The translations under genes were made by a program, and so were the position numbers. A stretch of DNA of 64,000 nt from Methylophilus sp. 5 (GTDB taxonomy: Bacteria; Pseudomonadota; Gammaproteobacteria; Burkholderiales; Methylophilaceae). The notes under the pieces were generated by a model. The model made no database searches and was not told where the DNA came from. It worked only from the letters and a program-made list of their open reading frames with translations. Of this stretch, positions 43,291 to 53,861 are shown piece by piece. Position 1 is the first letter of the stretch, and the number at the start of each line of letters is the position of its first letter. The stretch spans positions 2,418,001 to 2,482,000 of the forward strand of contig NZ_KI911560.1 of NCBI RefSeq assembly GCF_000515275.1, given 5' to 3'.

Positions 43291-43758
43291 TTATTTGTCA
43301 TGTTGTGGTCTGTCATGATGCGGGCCCTCGTGTTGCGGATGCTGGGGAAAGGCATTTTCGTCAAAGGCCTTTTTCTGTGCATCGTTGAGTTGCGCATAAA
43401 AAGTACGTACTGCTTTGGCACGGTCAGCCTGGCGCAAATCACGCTCTTTATCCCAGGCTTCCATTTTATCCAGGCGTTGCAGGGTATTGAGTTTGTTTAA
43501 CTCAGCCACATCTGGATGCTCAGCTTTGTCTTGTGGCTTGATTTGTGCCTGATAGTTTTTCCAGGCGTTTTCCTGGGTGCTGCTCAATTGCAGAATGGTG
43601 TGTAATTTGTCCTGATGCTTTTCAAAATGCGCCAGGCGGTGTTCTTGCCAGTTGGCTTTGTCAAACTTACCTTTGTCGCAACCATGGCCGGGTTCGGCAA
43701 AAGCGGTGCCGCACACCAATACCAGAAGACCTGTCATTGCCAGTTTTTTCAGTTTCAT
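43291..43758 (-). CDS. Spy/CpxP-like periplasmic protein, His-rich tail
   Basis: The protein has 155 residues from ATG 43758 (AAAGGA upstream; longer start at 43779 less likely). The signal peptide ends at AFA, and a helical Spy/CpxP (LTxxQ-like) body follows with two repeats of the motif (LSSTQENAWKNYQ and LNDAQKKAFDE). The C-terminal tail is His/Pro-rich (HPQHEGPHHDRPQHDK) and could bind copper, zinc or nickel. CpxP-like proteins act as chaperones or feedback sensors for envelope stress kinases. It lies upstream of the kinase pair on the same strand. Confidence 0.82.
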   Translation of the reverse strand: MKLKKLAMTGLLVLVCGTAFAEPGHGCDKGKFDKANWQEHRLAHFEKHQDKLHTILQLSSTQENAWKNYQAQIKPQDKAEHPDVAELNKLNTLQRLDKMEAWDKERDLRQADRAKAVRTFYAQLNDAQKKAFDENAFPQHPQHEGPHHDRPQHDK

Positions 43759-43802
43759 GATGTATCCTTTAATCTTCATTGCGAAATTGCAATGTTGACA
43801 TT

Positions 43803-43828
43803 AAAACACCCGAATGTATCGGGTGTTT
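43803..43828 (-). terminator. Terminator of ybiT
   Basis: The hairpin AAACACCCGA/TCGGGTGTTT, 63 bp past the ybiT stop, is followed by TTTTAA on the minus strand. Confidence 0.75.
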
Positions 43829-43890
43829 GTCTGATCATGCTAGCTGTGTAACGGAATGTATCGCTTACAAACTGCGACACCAGCCGGGCA

Positions 43891-45486
43891 TCAGGCGATG
43901 CCCTGACTGGTGAGATAGTCCTCATAATTGCCAGTAAAGTCGATAATGCCATCCGCTTTGATTTCAATAATGCGGGTAGCGATTGAGCTCACAAATTCAC
44001 GGTCATGGCTCACAAAAAACAAGGTGCCTTTGTATTTATCGAGCGCCGTATTCAGCGCCTCAATCGACTCCATGTCCATGTGGTTGGTTGGTTCGTCCAT
44101 CAGTAATACATTGGTTTTGGCCAGCATCAGCTTGCCATACAACATACGGCCTTTTTCACCGCCAGACAGTACTTTGACCGATTTTCTGGTCGCCTCGGTA
44201 GGGAACAACAAGCGGCCGAGCATGCTGCGCACGGTATTGTCATCATCGCCTTGCTGACGCTGGGCGGTCATCCATTCAAACAGGTCTTCGCCTTGCTCAA
44301 ACTCATACTCATGGTCTTGCGCAAAGTAGCCGAGTTTGGCTTTTTCTGCCCACTTCACTTCACCATGCGTAGGTGCAAGGTCGCCGGCCAAACAACGCAA
44401 GAACGTGGTTTTACCAATGCCGTTTTCACCAATAATGGCGACTTTTTCACCGGCTTCAAACATCAGTTCTATATCGTTAAACAATGGCTTGTCAAAGCGA
44501 TGGCTCAGTTTTTTGAGTTCGACGGCATTGCGGTGCAGTTTTTCTCTGTCGTCAAACTCAAAGCGGATAAACGGATACTGGCGGCTGGAAGGTTTAAATT
44601 CTTCGACCTTGATTTTATCAATTTGCTTGGCACGGCTGGTGGCCTGCTTGGCTTTAGACGCGTTAGCCGAAAAGCGGCGCACAAAGTCCTGTAAGTCGGC
44701 AATTTGTTGCTTGGCTTTGGCGTTGTCCTTGGCTTGCTGGTTACGGGCCGCAATACTGGCCTCCATGTAGTCATCATAGTTGCCTGGGTAAGAGGTGATC
44801 TTGCCGTAGTCCATATCGCAGGTATGCGTACACACCTGGTTTAAAAAGTGGCGGTCATGCGAAATAATCACCATGGTGCAATCACGATTGTTGACCACGT
44901 CTTCTAGCCAGCGAATGGTGTTGATGTCCAGGTTGTTGGTTGGCTCATCCAGCAGTAATACGTCTGGGTTTGCAAACAAGGCTTGCACTAGCAATACGCG
45001 CAGTTTCCAGCCTGGAGCGACGGCGCTCATCGGGCCATTGTGTTGCTCAAGTGGAATCCCAACGCCTAACAGCAATTCGCCAGCACGTGCCTCAGCGGTA
45101 TAACCGTCATACTCGGCAAACACGCCTTCCAGCTCTGCCGCGCGCATATAGTCGTCTTCGGTGGCTTCGAGGTTGGCATAAATCGCATCGCGCTCTTGCA
45201 TGGCCTTCCACATTTGCTCGTGGCCCATCATCACCACGTCCAGCACGCGCTGGTCTTCGTAGGCAAACTGGTCCTGCTTCAAAAAGGCCATGCGCTCGTT
45301 CGGGTCGAGGCTGATGTTGCCACTGCTTGGCTCCAGTACGCCTGCCAAAATTTTCATAAAGGTGGATTTACCACATCCGTTGGCGCCAATCAGGCCATAA
45401 CGGTTACCGTCGCCAAATTTGACTGAGACATTTTCAAACAGTGGCTTGGAGCCAAACTGCATGGTGATATTGTTTGCAATTAACAT
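43891..45486 (-). CDS. ybiT: ABC-F ATPase, YbiT subfamily
   Basis: The protein has 531 residues (E. coli YbiT 530). Two ABC domains have Walker [10 protein letters not shown] and GENGIGKTT and Walker [13 protein letters not shown] and [11 protein letters not shown]. The signature motif is degenerate in the first ([11 protein letters not shown]) and normal in the second (LSGGEKGRM), as in YbiT. A charged linker (about 240-310) joins them. ABC-F proteins bind the ribosome and modulate translation; they do not transport. The sequence closely follows YbiT throughout. Confidence 0.93.
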   Translation of the reverse strand: MLIANNITMQFGSKPLFENVSVKFGDGNRYGLIGANGCGKSTFMKILAGVLEPSSGNISLDPNERMAFLKQDQFAYEDQRVLDVVMMGHEQMWKAMQERDAIYANLEATEDDYMRAAELEGVFAEYDGYTAEARAGELLLGVGIPLEQHNGPMSAVAPGWKLRVLLVQALFANPDVLLLDEPTNNLDINTIRWLEDVVNNRDCTMVIISHDRHFLNQVCTHTCDMDYGKITSYPGNYDDYMEASIAARNQQAKDNAKAKQQIADLQDFVRRFSANASKAKQATSRAKQIDKIKVEEFKPSSRQYPFIRFEFDDREKLHRNAVELKKLSHRFDKPLFNDIELMFEAGEKVAIIGENGIGKTTFLRCLAGDLAPTHGEVKWAEKAKLGYFAQDHEYEFEQGEDLFEWMTAQRQQGDDDNTVRSMLGRLLFPTEATRKSVKVLSGGEKGRMLYGKLMLAKTNVLLMDEPTNHMDMESIEALNTALDKYKGTLFFVSHDREFVSSIATRIIEIKADGIIDFTGNYEDYLTSQGIA

Positions 45487-45506
45487 GAAAAACCTTTAAA
45501 AGTTTA

Positions 45507-45537
45507 GCCGCAGATAAACGCGGATGAACGCAGATAA
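45507..45537. repeat. Dispersed CCGCAGAT-type repeat upstream of ybiT
   Basis: The sequence GCCGCAGATAAACGCGGATG and following bases match the repeats at 57329-57359 and (inverted) 57434-57457. It is a short, multi-copy intergenic repeat, like the inverted repeat at 49384-49454. Confidence 0.7.
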
Positions 45538-45570
45538 AAATTATTTTTGCAGGCTAATGGCCTGCATTTT

Positions 45571-46173
45571 TTAAAAAGTGTTGTAGATGACGACTTCATC
45601 CATAGTCAACTGGCCGCTACGTGGTTTGGCTGCTTCCAATGCTTTACCCACCACCACAAACATCACTGGCACATGGTCTGCAGGCAGCTTGATCAGTTTT
45701 GCCACGGCATCAAAATCGAAGCCATCCATGGGGCAAGTGTCATAGCCCATTTCTTTAGCAGCCAGCATCAGCGTCATCGCCGCCATGCCACCTGAGCGCA
45801 TGCCTTCATCCCGCTCGGCCTGAGCATGATCGGTGTAATAGTCGTGAATCGCCTTCACCAGGTAATCACTGACTTGCTGTGGCGCATTGGCCCAATAGCG
45901 GGCAGTGTCTTTTTCCCAGGCTTTGAGGTCTGCCGTGAGCACGACCAGCAAAGAGGCATCAGTCACTTGTGCCTGGTTCCAGCTGACGGCGCGGATCTGA
46001 TGGCGTAATACCGGGTCAGTCACCACGACAAACCGCCAGTGCTGAATGTTGAAAGCGGTGGGAGATAGCATGGCCAGCGAGAACAGTTGCTCAATTTCGG
46101 CCTCTGTCATGCGATGGGTGGGATCGTAGGCTTTGATCGAGCGACGTTCCTGTATGGCTTGTGATACGTTCAT
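45571..46173 (-). CDS. Nitroreductase family FMN enzyme
   Basis: The protein has 200 residues from ATG 46173 (MNVSQAIQERRSIKAYDP). FMN-binding motifs are ERRSIKAYD, SPTAFNIQHWRFVVV and the GGMAAMTLMLAAKEMGYDTC region. It reduces quinones or nitroaromatics with NAD(P)H. It is 14 bp after the GreA/GreB-type gene on the same strand, so may be co-transcribed. Its natural substrate is unknown. Confidence 0.9.
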   Translation of the reverse strand: MNVSQAIQERRSIKAYDPTHRMTEAEIEQLFSLAMLSPTAFNIQHWRFVVVTDPVLRHQIRAVSWNQAQVTDASLLVVLTADLKAWEKDTARYWANAPQQVSDYLVKAIHDYYTDHAQAERDEGMRSGGMAAMTLMLAAKEMGYDTCPMDGFDFDAVAKLIKLPADHVPVMFVVVGKALEAAKPRSGQLTMDEVVIYNTF

Positions 46174-46187
46174 GATGTGTGGGTTAA

Positions 46188-46685
46188 TCAATATTCAATC
46201 GTTAAAATATCCAGTTGCAACGGCCCGGCCGGACGTTGCCACAGCGTACTGTCACCTGCTTTTCGCCCTAACAGGGCTTTGGCCAGCGGCGAGACATAAC
46301 TGACTTTTTGCTGCGCAATATCAGCCTCGTCTTCACCTACAATCTGAAAAACAGATTGCTGGCCAGTTTCATCTTCTACCTGCACTTTGGCGCCAAACAA
46401 TACAGTGTGGCGCGGTTGCTGCGCGGGTTCTACCAGTTGTGCAGACTCTAGCCTGGCCACCACATAACGCAAGTCACGGTCAATTTCTGCCAGTTTTTGC
46501 TGCGCACTGGGTTCTTCTTTACGCGCTGCATATTGGCTGCGTGCGCTTTCCAGCGTTTTTAGCGTCTGTTGTAGCTGCTGCAACCCTGCTGGCGTCACAT
46601 AGTTGGCATGCGCGCTCTGCGGGCGTTCCGGTAAATCGGTGCCGGCCAGCTCCAGGTCATCTTCTTTAACAAAGCCGCGACTCAT
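46188..46685 (-). CDS. GreA/GreB family transcript cleavage factor
   Basis: The protein has 165 residues. An N-terminal helical coiled-coil (about 30-80, QQLQQTLKTLESARSQYAAR) precedes a C-terminal FKBP-like GreA domain (about 90-165, FQIVGEDEADIAQQKVSYVS and LGRKAGDSTLWQRPAG). The opening MSRGFVKEDDLELAGTDLPE is the usual beginning of this family. Gre factors stimulate cleavage of backtracked RNA in RNA polymerase. The acidic tip residues could not be assigned with certainty. Confidence 0.88.
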   Translation of the reverse strand: MSRGFVKEDDLELAGTDLPERPQSAHANYVTPAGLQQLQQTLKTLESARSQYAARKEEPSAQQKLAEIDRDLRYVVARLESAQLVEPAQQPRHTVLFGAKVQVEDETGQQSVFQIVGEDEADIAQQKVSYVSPLAKALLGRKAGDSTLWQRPAGPLQLDILTIEY

Positions 46686-46706
46686 GCTGTGTGTTTAGTC
46701 CGGCAA

Positions 46707-47726
46707 TTAGAAATAGGTTAGCCCCAGTGCGGCACGCACTTCACTCATGGTGTTTGCTGCCACTTCACGCGCCTGTTCGGTGCCTTCACGTAGCAATTGC
46801 AAAATGTAGCCTTTGTCATTAGCCAGCTCGGCGCGACGCGTACGAATTGGCTCCAGCATTTCTTGCAACACGGCTTCGAGGCGTTTTTTGACAATGCTGT
46901 CTGCCAGGCCGCCACGCATGTAATGCGCTTTAAGCTCAGCAACAGCCGCTTTGTCAGTATCAAACGCATCCAGGTAAGTAAAGGCGATGTTGCCTTCTAC
47001 ATGGCCGGGGTCTTCAATTTTTAAATGCAGCGGGTCGGTATACACACGTTTCACCGCTTTGGTCACCTCGTCAGCCGTTGCGCCGAGGTTAATCACGTTA
47101 CCTAATGACTTACTCATTTTGGCTTTGCCATCAATGCCTGGCAAGCGGCCCAGTTCTGGCACCAGTGCTTTGGTTTCGACTAGAATTTCTTGCTTGGTGG
47201 TAGCGTTTTTATAGGTGCGGTTAAAGCGGCGCACGATCTCGTTGGTTTGCTCAATCATCGGGATCTGGTCCTCACCCACTGGCACCAGCGTGGCTTTAAA
47301 CGCGGTAATATCTGCCGCCTGGCTCACCGGGTAGGTAAGAAAGCCCGCTGGAATATCGCGCTCGAAGTCGCGCAGGCGGATTTCTTCTTTAACCGTTGGG
47401 TTACGTTCCAGGCGGGCGACCGTGACCAGGTTGAGGTAATAAAACGCCAGTTCAGTCAGCTCTGGTACTTGTGACTGGATGAAAATGGTCGACAGTTTAG
47501 GGTCTATACCCACGGCCAAATAGTCCAGCGCCACTTCCACCACATTACGATGCACTTTATCAATATCATCCATGTTGTCAGTCAGTGCCTGTGCATCGGC
47601 CAGCATGACGTATTGCTTGTAATCATGCTGATATTTGACGCGATTACGCAAACTGCCGACAAAATGCCCCAGATGTAACGGGCCGGTTGGGCGATCGCCA
47701 GTGAGGATAATGGATTGAGTACTCAT
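46707..47726 (-). CDS. trpS: Tryptophanyl-tRNA synthetase
   Basis: The protein has 339 residues with class I signatures: [20 protein letters not shown] (HIGH form HLGH), [20 protein letters not shown] and [13 protein letters not shown] (KMSKS). The length is standard. It charges tRNA-Trp. It lies between the Gre-factor gene and guaA. Confidence 0.96.
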   Translation of the reverse strand: MSTQSIILTGDRPTGPLHLGHFVGSLRNRVKYQHDYKQYVMLADAQALTDNMDDIDKVHRNVVEVALDYLAVGIDPKLSTIFIQSQVPELTELAFYYLNLVTVARLERNPTVKEEIRLRDFERDIPAGFLTYPVSQAADITAFKATLVPVGEDQIPMIEQTNEIVRRFNRTYKNATTKQEILVETKALVPELGRLPGIDGKAKMSKSLGNVINLGATADEVTKAVKRVYTDPLHLKIEDPGHVEGNIAFTYLDAFDTDKAAVAELKAHYMRGGLADSIVKKRLEAVLQEMLEPIRTRRAELANDKGYILQLLREGTEQAREVAANTMSEVRAALGLTYF

Positions 47727-47769
47727 CGTTTTTCTCTAATTAGGGTGAGGTCAGGGCTAAGAATTAAAG

Positions 47770-49377
47770 TTATTCCCACTCGATGGTGGCTGGCGGTTTG
47801 CCGGAAATGTCGTACACCACGCGGTTGATGCCGCGCACTTCATTAATAATCCGGTTAGACACTTTGCCCAGCAGGCTATAAGGCAGTTCTGCCCAGTGCG
47901 CAGTCATAAAATCGCTGGTAACGACGGCACGCAAGGCGACCACGTAGTCATAGGTGCGGCCATCGCCCATCACGCCAACGGATTTTACTGGCAAAAACAC
48001 GGTAAACGCCTGGCTGGTGAGGTCGTACCAGGTTTTGCCGGTGGCAGCGTCTACAGTGTTGCGCAATTCTTCAATAAAAATAGCATCCGCACGTTGCAGC
48101 AATAAGGCAAATTCACTTTTGACTTCACCCAAAATGCGCACGCCCAGGCCTGGGCCTGGGAAAGGGTGGCGATAGACCATGTCACGTGGCAAGCCGAGTG
48201 CTACACCTAGCTCGCGTACTTCGTCTTTAAACAAGTCACGCAATGGCTCCAGCAGTTTCAGGCCAAGCTGCTCTGGCAAGCCACCCACGTTATGGTGGCT
48301 CTTAATTGTCACCGCTTTTTTAGACTTGGCACCGCCGGATTCAATCACATCCGGGTAAATGGTGCCTTGCGCCAAAAAGGTCGCGCCTTTGTGACCAGCG
48401 CCACTGGCTTTGAGTTTAGCGGCTTCGGCTTTAAATACCTCTACAAATTCGGCACCAATGATTTTACGTTTGGCTTCCGGGTCGCTAACGCCCCCCAGTT
48501 TGCCCATAAACTGTTCTGCCGCATCGACGCGGATCACATTCGCATGTAAACGCCCCGCGAACATTTCCATCACCATATCGCCTTCATTGAGGCGCAGCAG
48601 GCCGTGGTCTACAAACACACAGGTCAGTTGGTCGCCAATGGCGCGGTGTATTAAGGCAGCCGCGACGGAGGAATCCACACCGCCGGATAAGCCTAAAATG
48701 ACTTCTTCATCACCGACCTGGGCTTTGATTTTTGCCACAGCTTCACTGATGTAGTCGCCCATGATCCAGTCTGGTTTTGCGGCACAAATGTCTAGCACAA
48801 AACGCTCCAGCATGGCCTGGCCTTGCTTGGTGTGGGTCACTTCAGGGTGAAACTGCACCGCGTAGAAACGGCGATCTTCATCGGCCATGGCCGCAATTGG
48901 GGTGGTATCGTTGCTGGCAATCACTTTAAAACCTGCCGGTAACTCAGTGACTTTGTCACCGTGGCTCATCCAGACGTCAATCAGGCCGTGTCCTTCAGCG
49001 TTGGTGGCGTCCTGAATGTCACGGAACAACGCAGAGTGGCCGCGCGCGCGCACTTGCGCATAGCCAAACTCACGCTTGGAGCCAGCCTCAACTTTGCCAC
49101 CTAGTTGTTGCGCCATGGTTTGCATACCGTAGCAAATGCCCATCACCGGCACACCAAGGCTGAACACGGCTTCTGGCGCCTTGTCGGTTTCTTCTTCATA
49201 GACGCTGGCATGGCTACCGCTTAAAATGATGCCATCCGCGCCGAAGCTTTTGACAAACTCGTCGGAGACGTCACAAGGGTGAATTTCACAATACACATGC
49301 GCTTCACGCACACGGCGGGCAATCAGCTGGGTAACTTGTGAGCCGAAATCAAGAATAAGGATTTTTGAATGAGACAT
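47770..49377 (-). CDS. guaA: GMP synthase (glutamine-hydrolysing)
   Basis: The protein has 535 residues from ATG 49377 ([14 protein letters not shown]). The N-terminal class I glutaminase has Cys in [11 protein letters not shown], with His and Glu in [10 protein letters not shown]. The ATP-pyrophosphatase domain has the PP-loop [13 protein letters not shown]. The C-terminal dimerisation domain has [15 protein letters not shown] and IEWE. It converts XMP to GMP. It is downstream of guaB on the same strand, separated by a 100-bp gap holding an inverted repeat. Confidence 0.98.
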   Translation of the reverse strand: MSHSKILILDFGSQVTQLIARRVREAHVYCEIHPCDVSDEFVKSFGADGIILSGSHASVYEEETDKAPEAVFSLGVPVMGICYGMQTMAQQLGGKVEAGSKREFGYAQVRARGHSALFRDIQDATNAEGHGLIDVWMSHGDKVTELPAGFKVIASNDTTPIAAMADEDRRFYAVQFHPEVTHTKQGQAMLERFVLDICAAKPDWIMGDYISEAVAKIKAQVGDEEVILGLSGGVDSSVAAALIHRAIGDQLTCVFVDHGLLRLNEGDMVMEMFAGRLHANVIRVDAAEQFMGKLGGVSDPEAKRKIIGAEFVEVFKAEAAKLKASGAGHKGATFLAQGTIYPDVIESGGAKSKKAVTIKSHHNVGGLPEQLGLKLLEPLRDLFKDEVRELGVALGLPRDMVYRHPFPGPGLGVRILGEVKSEFALLLQRADAIFIEELRNTVDAATGKTWYDLTSQAFTVFLPVKSVGVMGDGRTYDYVVALRAVVTSDFMTAHWAELPYSLLGKVSNRIINEVRGINRVVYDISGKPPATIEWE

Positions 49378-49383
49378 TTTTTT

Positions 49384-49454
49384 AGCCACAGAGTGCACAG
49401 AGGACACAGAGGGTTGAGAGATAAATCTCTGTGTCCTCTGTGTCCTCTGTGGCT
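49384..49454. repeat. Imperfect 28-bp inverted repeat between guaB and guaA
   Basis: Arms at 49384-49411 and 49427-49454 (AGCCACAGAG..CACAGAG with complement, three mismatches, 15-bp loop) are built of a repeated ACAGAGG unit. The CACAGAGGACACAGAGG type is a common multi-copy intergenic repeat in proteobacteria, so it is likely dispersed rather than an operon-specific element. It can form a strong RNA hairpin. Confidence 0.8.
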
Positions 49455-49478
49455 TGGTTTAATAATAGTCAGTGAGAC

Positions 49479-50945
<1,467 letters not shown>

Positions 50946-51077
50946 TTATCTCCAAAATATAATTATACCGATTTCACTTTGCCTTGACAAAGCGTTTTGC
51001 ATTTTTTGCGATGACGCTGGCTGTGTTTGGCATGGTTTGTGCATGGATGTTTTTTAATTAAGAGCCGGGCGTGAGTG

Positions 51078-51551
51078 ATGAAGATGATGTTGAAACTGAT
51101 ATTGGCAGGATGTCTGCTGTGTAGCATGCAGGCCGGTGCCGAAATCTACAAGTGGCGCGACGAGAAGGGCGTGATGAATTATTCGGACGTGCCGCCACAG
51201 GCCGGGCCTAATAGTACGCAAAAAATCAAGGCGGCCACCGTGCCCAATGATGTTCCGCTCACGCGTTCAGATGCCTATCAGCACGAAGAAAGTACGCCAG
51301 TGAATAAAAGGGGCGGTGAAGCGCGTGAGGCTGCGCCATCGACGGAGGCTGATGCTTTAAAGGCCATGCAAGAGCGTATGAAAGCACAAAATTGCGCTGC
51401 TGCGCGATCTAATTACCGTAACTATGCCATTGGCGGGCGTATGCAAAATGTCAATGAAAACGGCCAAAAAGAGTATTTAAACGACGATCAGATTCGTGAG
51501 GGTTTGGCCAAAGCGCAGCAAGAAATTGACGAAAATTGTCCAGTTGAGTAA
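51078..51551 (+). CDS. DUF4124 periplasmic protein
   Basis: The protein has 157 residues from ATG 51078; an adjacent in-frame GTG is the alternative. The signal peptide (KMMLKLILAGCLLCSMQAGA) is followed by the DUF4124 domain (about 20-55, EIYKWRDEKGVMNYSDVPP). The C-terminal part is charged and helical. DUF4124 proteins are small periplasmic proteins of unknown function, common in beta- and gammaproteobacteria. Confidence 0.85.
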   Translation: MKMMLKLILAGCLLCSMQAGAEIYKWRDEKGVMNYSDVPPQAGPNSTQKIKAATVPNDVPLTRSDAYQHEESTPVNKRGGEAREAAPSTEADALKAMQERMKAQNCAAARSNYRNYAIGGRMQNVNENGQKEYLNDDQIREGLAKAQQEIDENCPVE

Positions 51552-51571
51552 CCAAAACTGCGCACTCATGG

Positions 51572-51889
51572 TTAAGGATTGCGGCTTTGCTTCCCATTTT
51601 TGGCAGCCGCGCGCTGCCTGCGTGCCTCTTTAGGGTTGGCCAGCAACGGCCGGTAAATTTCTACGCGGTCCATGGCTTTTAATATGGTCTCGGCCGCTAT
51701 TCTTTTACCAAAAATCCCTAATACCAACTGATCCAGTGAAATCTCGGGGTATTGCAGCGCAATGCCGGATTGCATGACGGCTTGCTGCGCCGTTGTGCCA
51801 GCACTAACGTGCATCGCAATAATGCTTTGTGCCTGCGGGGTCGCGTAGGCAATCTCTATGGGCATCATTTCGGCTTGGGTGGTTGGCAT
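51572..51889 (-). CDS. rnfH: RnfH family protein
   Basis: The 105 residues have a beta-grasp/ubiquitin-like RnfH domain (about 10-85, IEIAYATPQAQSIIAMHV, LGIFGKRIA, RVEIYRPL) and a basic tail (ARRQRAAAKNGKQ). RnfH (RatB in E. coli) is encoded next to ratA with smpB in divergent orientation, as here. ratA lies 6 bp upstream, so the two are likely an operon. Its precise role is unclear. Confidence 0.9.
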   Translation of the reverse strand: MPTTQAEMMPIEIAYATPQAQSIIAMHVSAGTTAQQAVMQSGIALQYPEISLDQLVLGIFGKRIAAETILKAMDRVEIYRPLLANPKEARRQRAAAKNGKQSRNP

Positions 51890-51895
51890 CCGTGT

Positions 51896-52330
51896 TTATT
51901 TCAGGTGCAGTTTGTCAGCCTGCTTGACGAAACTATCGACAAAGGTATTGGCAATGTGGCTAAACACGGGGGCGATAATGCGTTCCACTAGGCTGTTGGC
52001 AAACACATATTCCAGTTTAAATTCAATTTTGCAGGCATCTTCACGCAGGGCAATAAAATGCCAGTGCCCGGTCAGTTGTTTAAACGGGCCGTCTATGAGC
52101 GTGATATCCATGCGGTTGGGCGATTGCTTGTGGTTGCGGGTAGTGAAATGCTGCTGTATGCCATGATAGCGAATATAAATGGTCGCTTGCGTGGCTTGCT
52201 CGGTACGCTCAATGAGCTCACTGCCGCCGCACCAGGGCAAAAATTGGGGATAGTCTTCTACTCTATCTACCAGATCAAACATGGCAGCACACGAGTGCAT
52301 GACTAAAACGGTTTTTTCTACTTGAGCCAT
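51896..52330 (-). CDS. ratA: RatA, SRPBCC/coenzyme Q-binding family
   Basis: The protein has 144 residues. The START-like fold shows VDRVEDYPQFLPWCGGSELI and FKLEYVFANSLVERIIAPVF. In E. coli RatA inhibits 70S formation and is linked to persistence, while related proteins bind coenzyme Q. It lies in the conserved ratA-rnfH cluster, divergent from smpB. The UQ-binding function may be the main one here. Confidence 0.9.
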   Translation of the reverse strand: MAQVEKTVLVMHSCAAMFDLVDRVEDYPQFLPWCGGSELIERTEQATQATIYIRYHGIQQHFTTRNHKQSPNRMDITLIDGPFKQLTGHWHFIALREDACKIEFKLEYVFANSLVERIIAPVFSHIANTFVDSFVKQADKLHLK

Positions 52331-52413
52331 CGGGTTAAACCATCATGCCAGAACAGAATTGGGTTTTGAGTTAAAATGCTATTTTAAGTGATTTAAGTCT
52401 GCACACCAGCGTT

Positions 52414-52869
52414 ATGAGCATCGCGCAAAACAAAAAAGCGTTTTTTGACTACTTTATCGAAGAAAAGCATGAGGCCGGCCTGGTGCTTGAGGGCTGGGAA
52501 GTCAAAGCTATACGTGATAACCGCACCAACCTGAAAGAGGCTTATGTGGTGGTCATGCGTGGTGAGCTGTATCTGATTGGGTGCCATATTACGCCACTGG
52601 GCGCCGCCTCTACCCATGTGCGCCCGGATGCGATTCGTAGCCGCAAATTATTATTGCACCGCGAAGAAATCGACAAGTTAATTGGCAAGGTCGAACGTGC
52701 TGGCTACACCCTGGTGCCGCTGGATATGCATTTCACACGTGGTCGCGTCAAAGTGCAGATTGGCCTTGCTAAAGGCAAAAAACAACACGACAAACGTGAC
52801 ACCGAAAAAGAACGCGACTGGAAGCGTGAGCAAAGCCAATTGCTCAAAAACAAGCAACGCGCGCGGTAA
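52414..52869 (+). CDS. smpB: SsrA-binding protein SmpB
   Basis: The protein has 151 residues with [31 protein letters not shown], the OB-fold core and the basic C-terminal tail ([19 protein letters not shown]). It binds tmRNA and delivers it to stalled ribosomes. It is divergent from ratA. No ssrA gene was seen near: the 264-bp gap after smpB holds no tmRNA-like ends. Confidence 0.97.
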   Translation: MSIAQNKKAFFDYFIEEKHEAGLVLEGWEVKAIRDNRTNLKEAYVVVMRGELYLIGCHITPLGAASTHVRPDAIRSRKLLLHREEIDKLIGKVERAGYTLVPLDMHFTRGRVKVQIGLAKGKKQHDKRDTEKERDWKREQSQLLKNKQRAR

Positions 52870-53133
52870 GTCCTGCCTGCGTTTATTCTTCTTATTACCT
52901 ATTGTTGTTCTCCCATGCTCAGCCGCCGCTGATGGCTGAGGCTATTATTGCATGCGCGGCTGTGATGTCGCCTTGTCTTAAATACCATTGCCCTTTTATG
53001 TTTACATATATTAATAATTTATGGGTGGTTGTGTTAATGTGTGTTAGTTAGTGCTTGTTCTGAGTGGAGGAGAGTTGCTTGGAAGCATGGAGCATTAGCG
53101 TTTTCTTGAATCTATATTAATAAGGAAATTGAC

Positions 53134-53352
53134 ATGCGTGAATTAACAATCGCAGAAGTTGAACTGGTGTCTGGTGGCTATGCCATTATTCCTGAGTTTC
53201 CCACCTCTTTAGGGATTGTGGGTGGTGTGGCAACGATTCTGACCGCACTGGGTTTTATGATTGGTGTTGCCGGGACTAATCTGGCATTAGGCTTAAACGA
53301 GGCATTAGGCATTCCAACGCCGCGCCCGACGTATCCTATCCCGGATTTTTAA
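53134..53352 (+). CDS. Double-glycine-leader peptide 1, bacteriocin-like
   Basis: The 72 residues begin with MRELTIAEVELVSGG, a classic double-glycine leader cleaved by C39 peptidase ABC transporters. The 57-residue mature part is hydrophobic and Gly-rich, with GxxxG motifs at 27-31 and 40-44, as in class IIb two-peptide bacteriocins, and a Pro-rich tail. AAGGAAAT is 8 bases before the ATG. A paralogue follows at 53546. No immunity or transporter gene is adjacent. Confidence 0.8.
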   Translation: MRELTIAEVELVSGGYAIIPEFPTSLGIVGGVATILTALGFMIGVAGTNLALGLNEALGIPTPRPTYPIPDF

Positions 53353-53545
53353 CTCACCCGGACCATAACTAATGATGTTGTGGTTTTTTTTGAAACTTAA
53401 ATGTTAATTTAAATTAATTTTATTGTTTTAATGTAATTAAATTGTGTTAATGTTTTGTTGTTGATGCGGTTTGCATGGGCGAAACGGTGCATGCAATCGC
53501 CTCAACATTTTCAATTAACAAAAAAATTTTATAAGGAAGTTAGTA

Positions 53546-53746
53546 ATGCGTGAATTAACGATGACTGAAGTAGAAGTAGTTTCTGGTGGTTATTCAATTA
53601 TTCCAGAGTTTCCAACATCGCTGGGTCTGCTTGGTGGCGTAGCTACTCTGTTGACAGGTGCCGGTTACATTATTGCGGTGGCTGGTACTAACCTGGCATT
53701 AGGTTTGAACGAAGCGTTGGGCATTCCAACACCACGTCCATTCTAA
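53546..53746 (+). CDS. Double-glycine-leader peptide 2, bacteriocin-like
   Basis: The 66 residues have the leader MRELTMTEVEVVSGG and a 51-residue mature part. It is 53 of 65 identical to peptide 1, with the same IIPEFPTSLG start and NLALGLNEALGIPTPRP end. G27xxxG31 is kept and the second motif becomes G40xxxA44. It lacks the TYPIPD tail of peptide 1. Same ribosome site (AAGGAAG). Terminator at 53789. The pair looks like an old tandem duplication kept under selection. Confidence 0.8.
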   Translation: MRELTMTEVEVVSGGYSIIPEFPTSLGLLGGVATLLTGAGYIIAVAGTNLALGLNEALGIPTPRPF

Positions 53747-53788
53747 ATAAGTGGGCTTTAAAGCTTAATCTTTAAGCTTTAAAAAAAG

Positions 53789-53828
53789 AACGCGCTAGCT
53801 TGCAGGTTGCGGGCTAGCGCGTTTTTAT
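53789..53828 (+). terminator. Terminator after the peptide pair
   Basis: An 11-base stem AACGCGCTAGC/GCTAGCGCGTT is followed by TTTTATTT. A shorter AAAGCTTA..TAAGCTTT hairpin with an A-run lies just before it (53760-53780). Confidence 0.85.
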
Positions 53829-53861
53829 TTGTGCGCGTGCGTTGTGAAGCACACGGTTGGG

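Noticed and set aside
49378..49478. Riboswitch between guaB and guaA
   Set aside because: The sequence is a simple imperfect inverted repeat of ACAGAGG units, which fits a dispersed repeat better; no purine riboswitch core (e.g. conserved junction) is seen.
52870..53133. tmRNA (ssrA) gene next to smpB
   Set aside because: The gap is only 264 bp and has no tRNA-like ends (no GGGG..CCA acceptor pair or T-arm).
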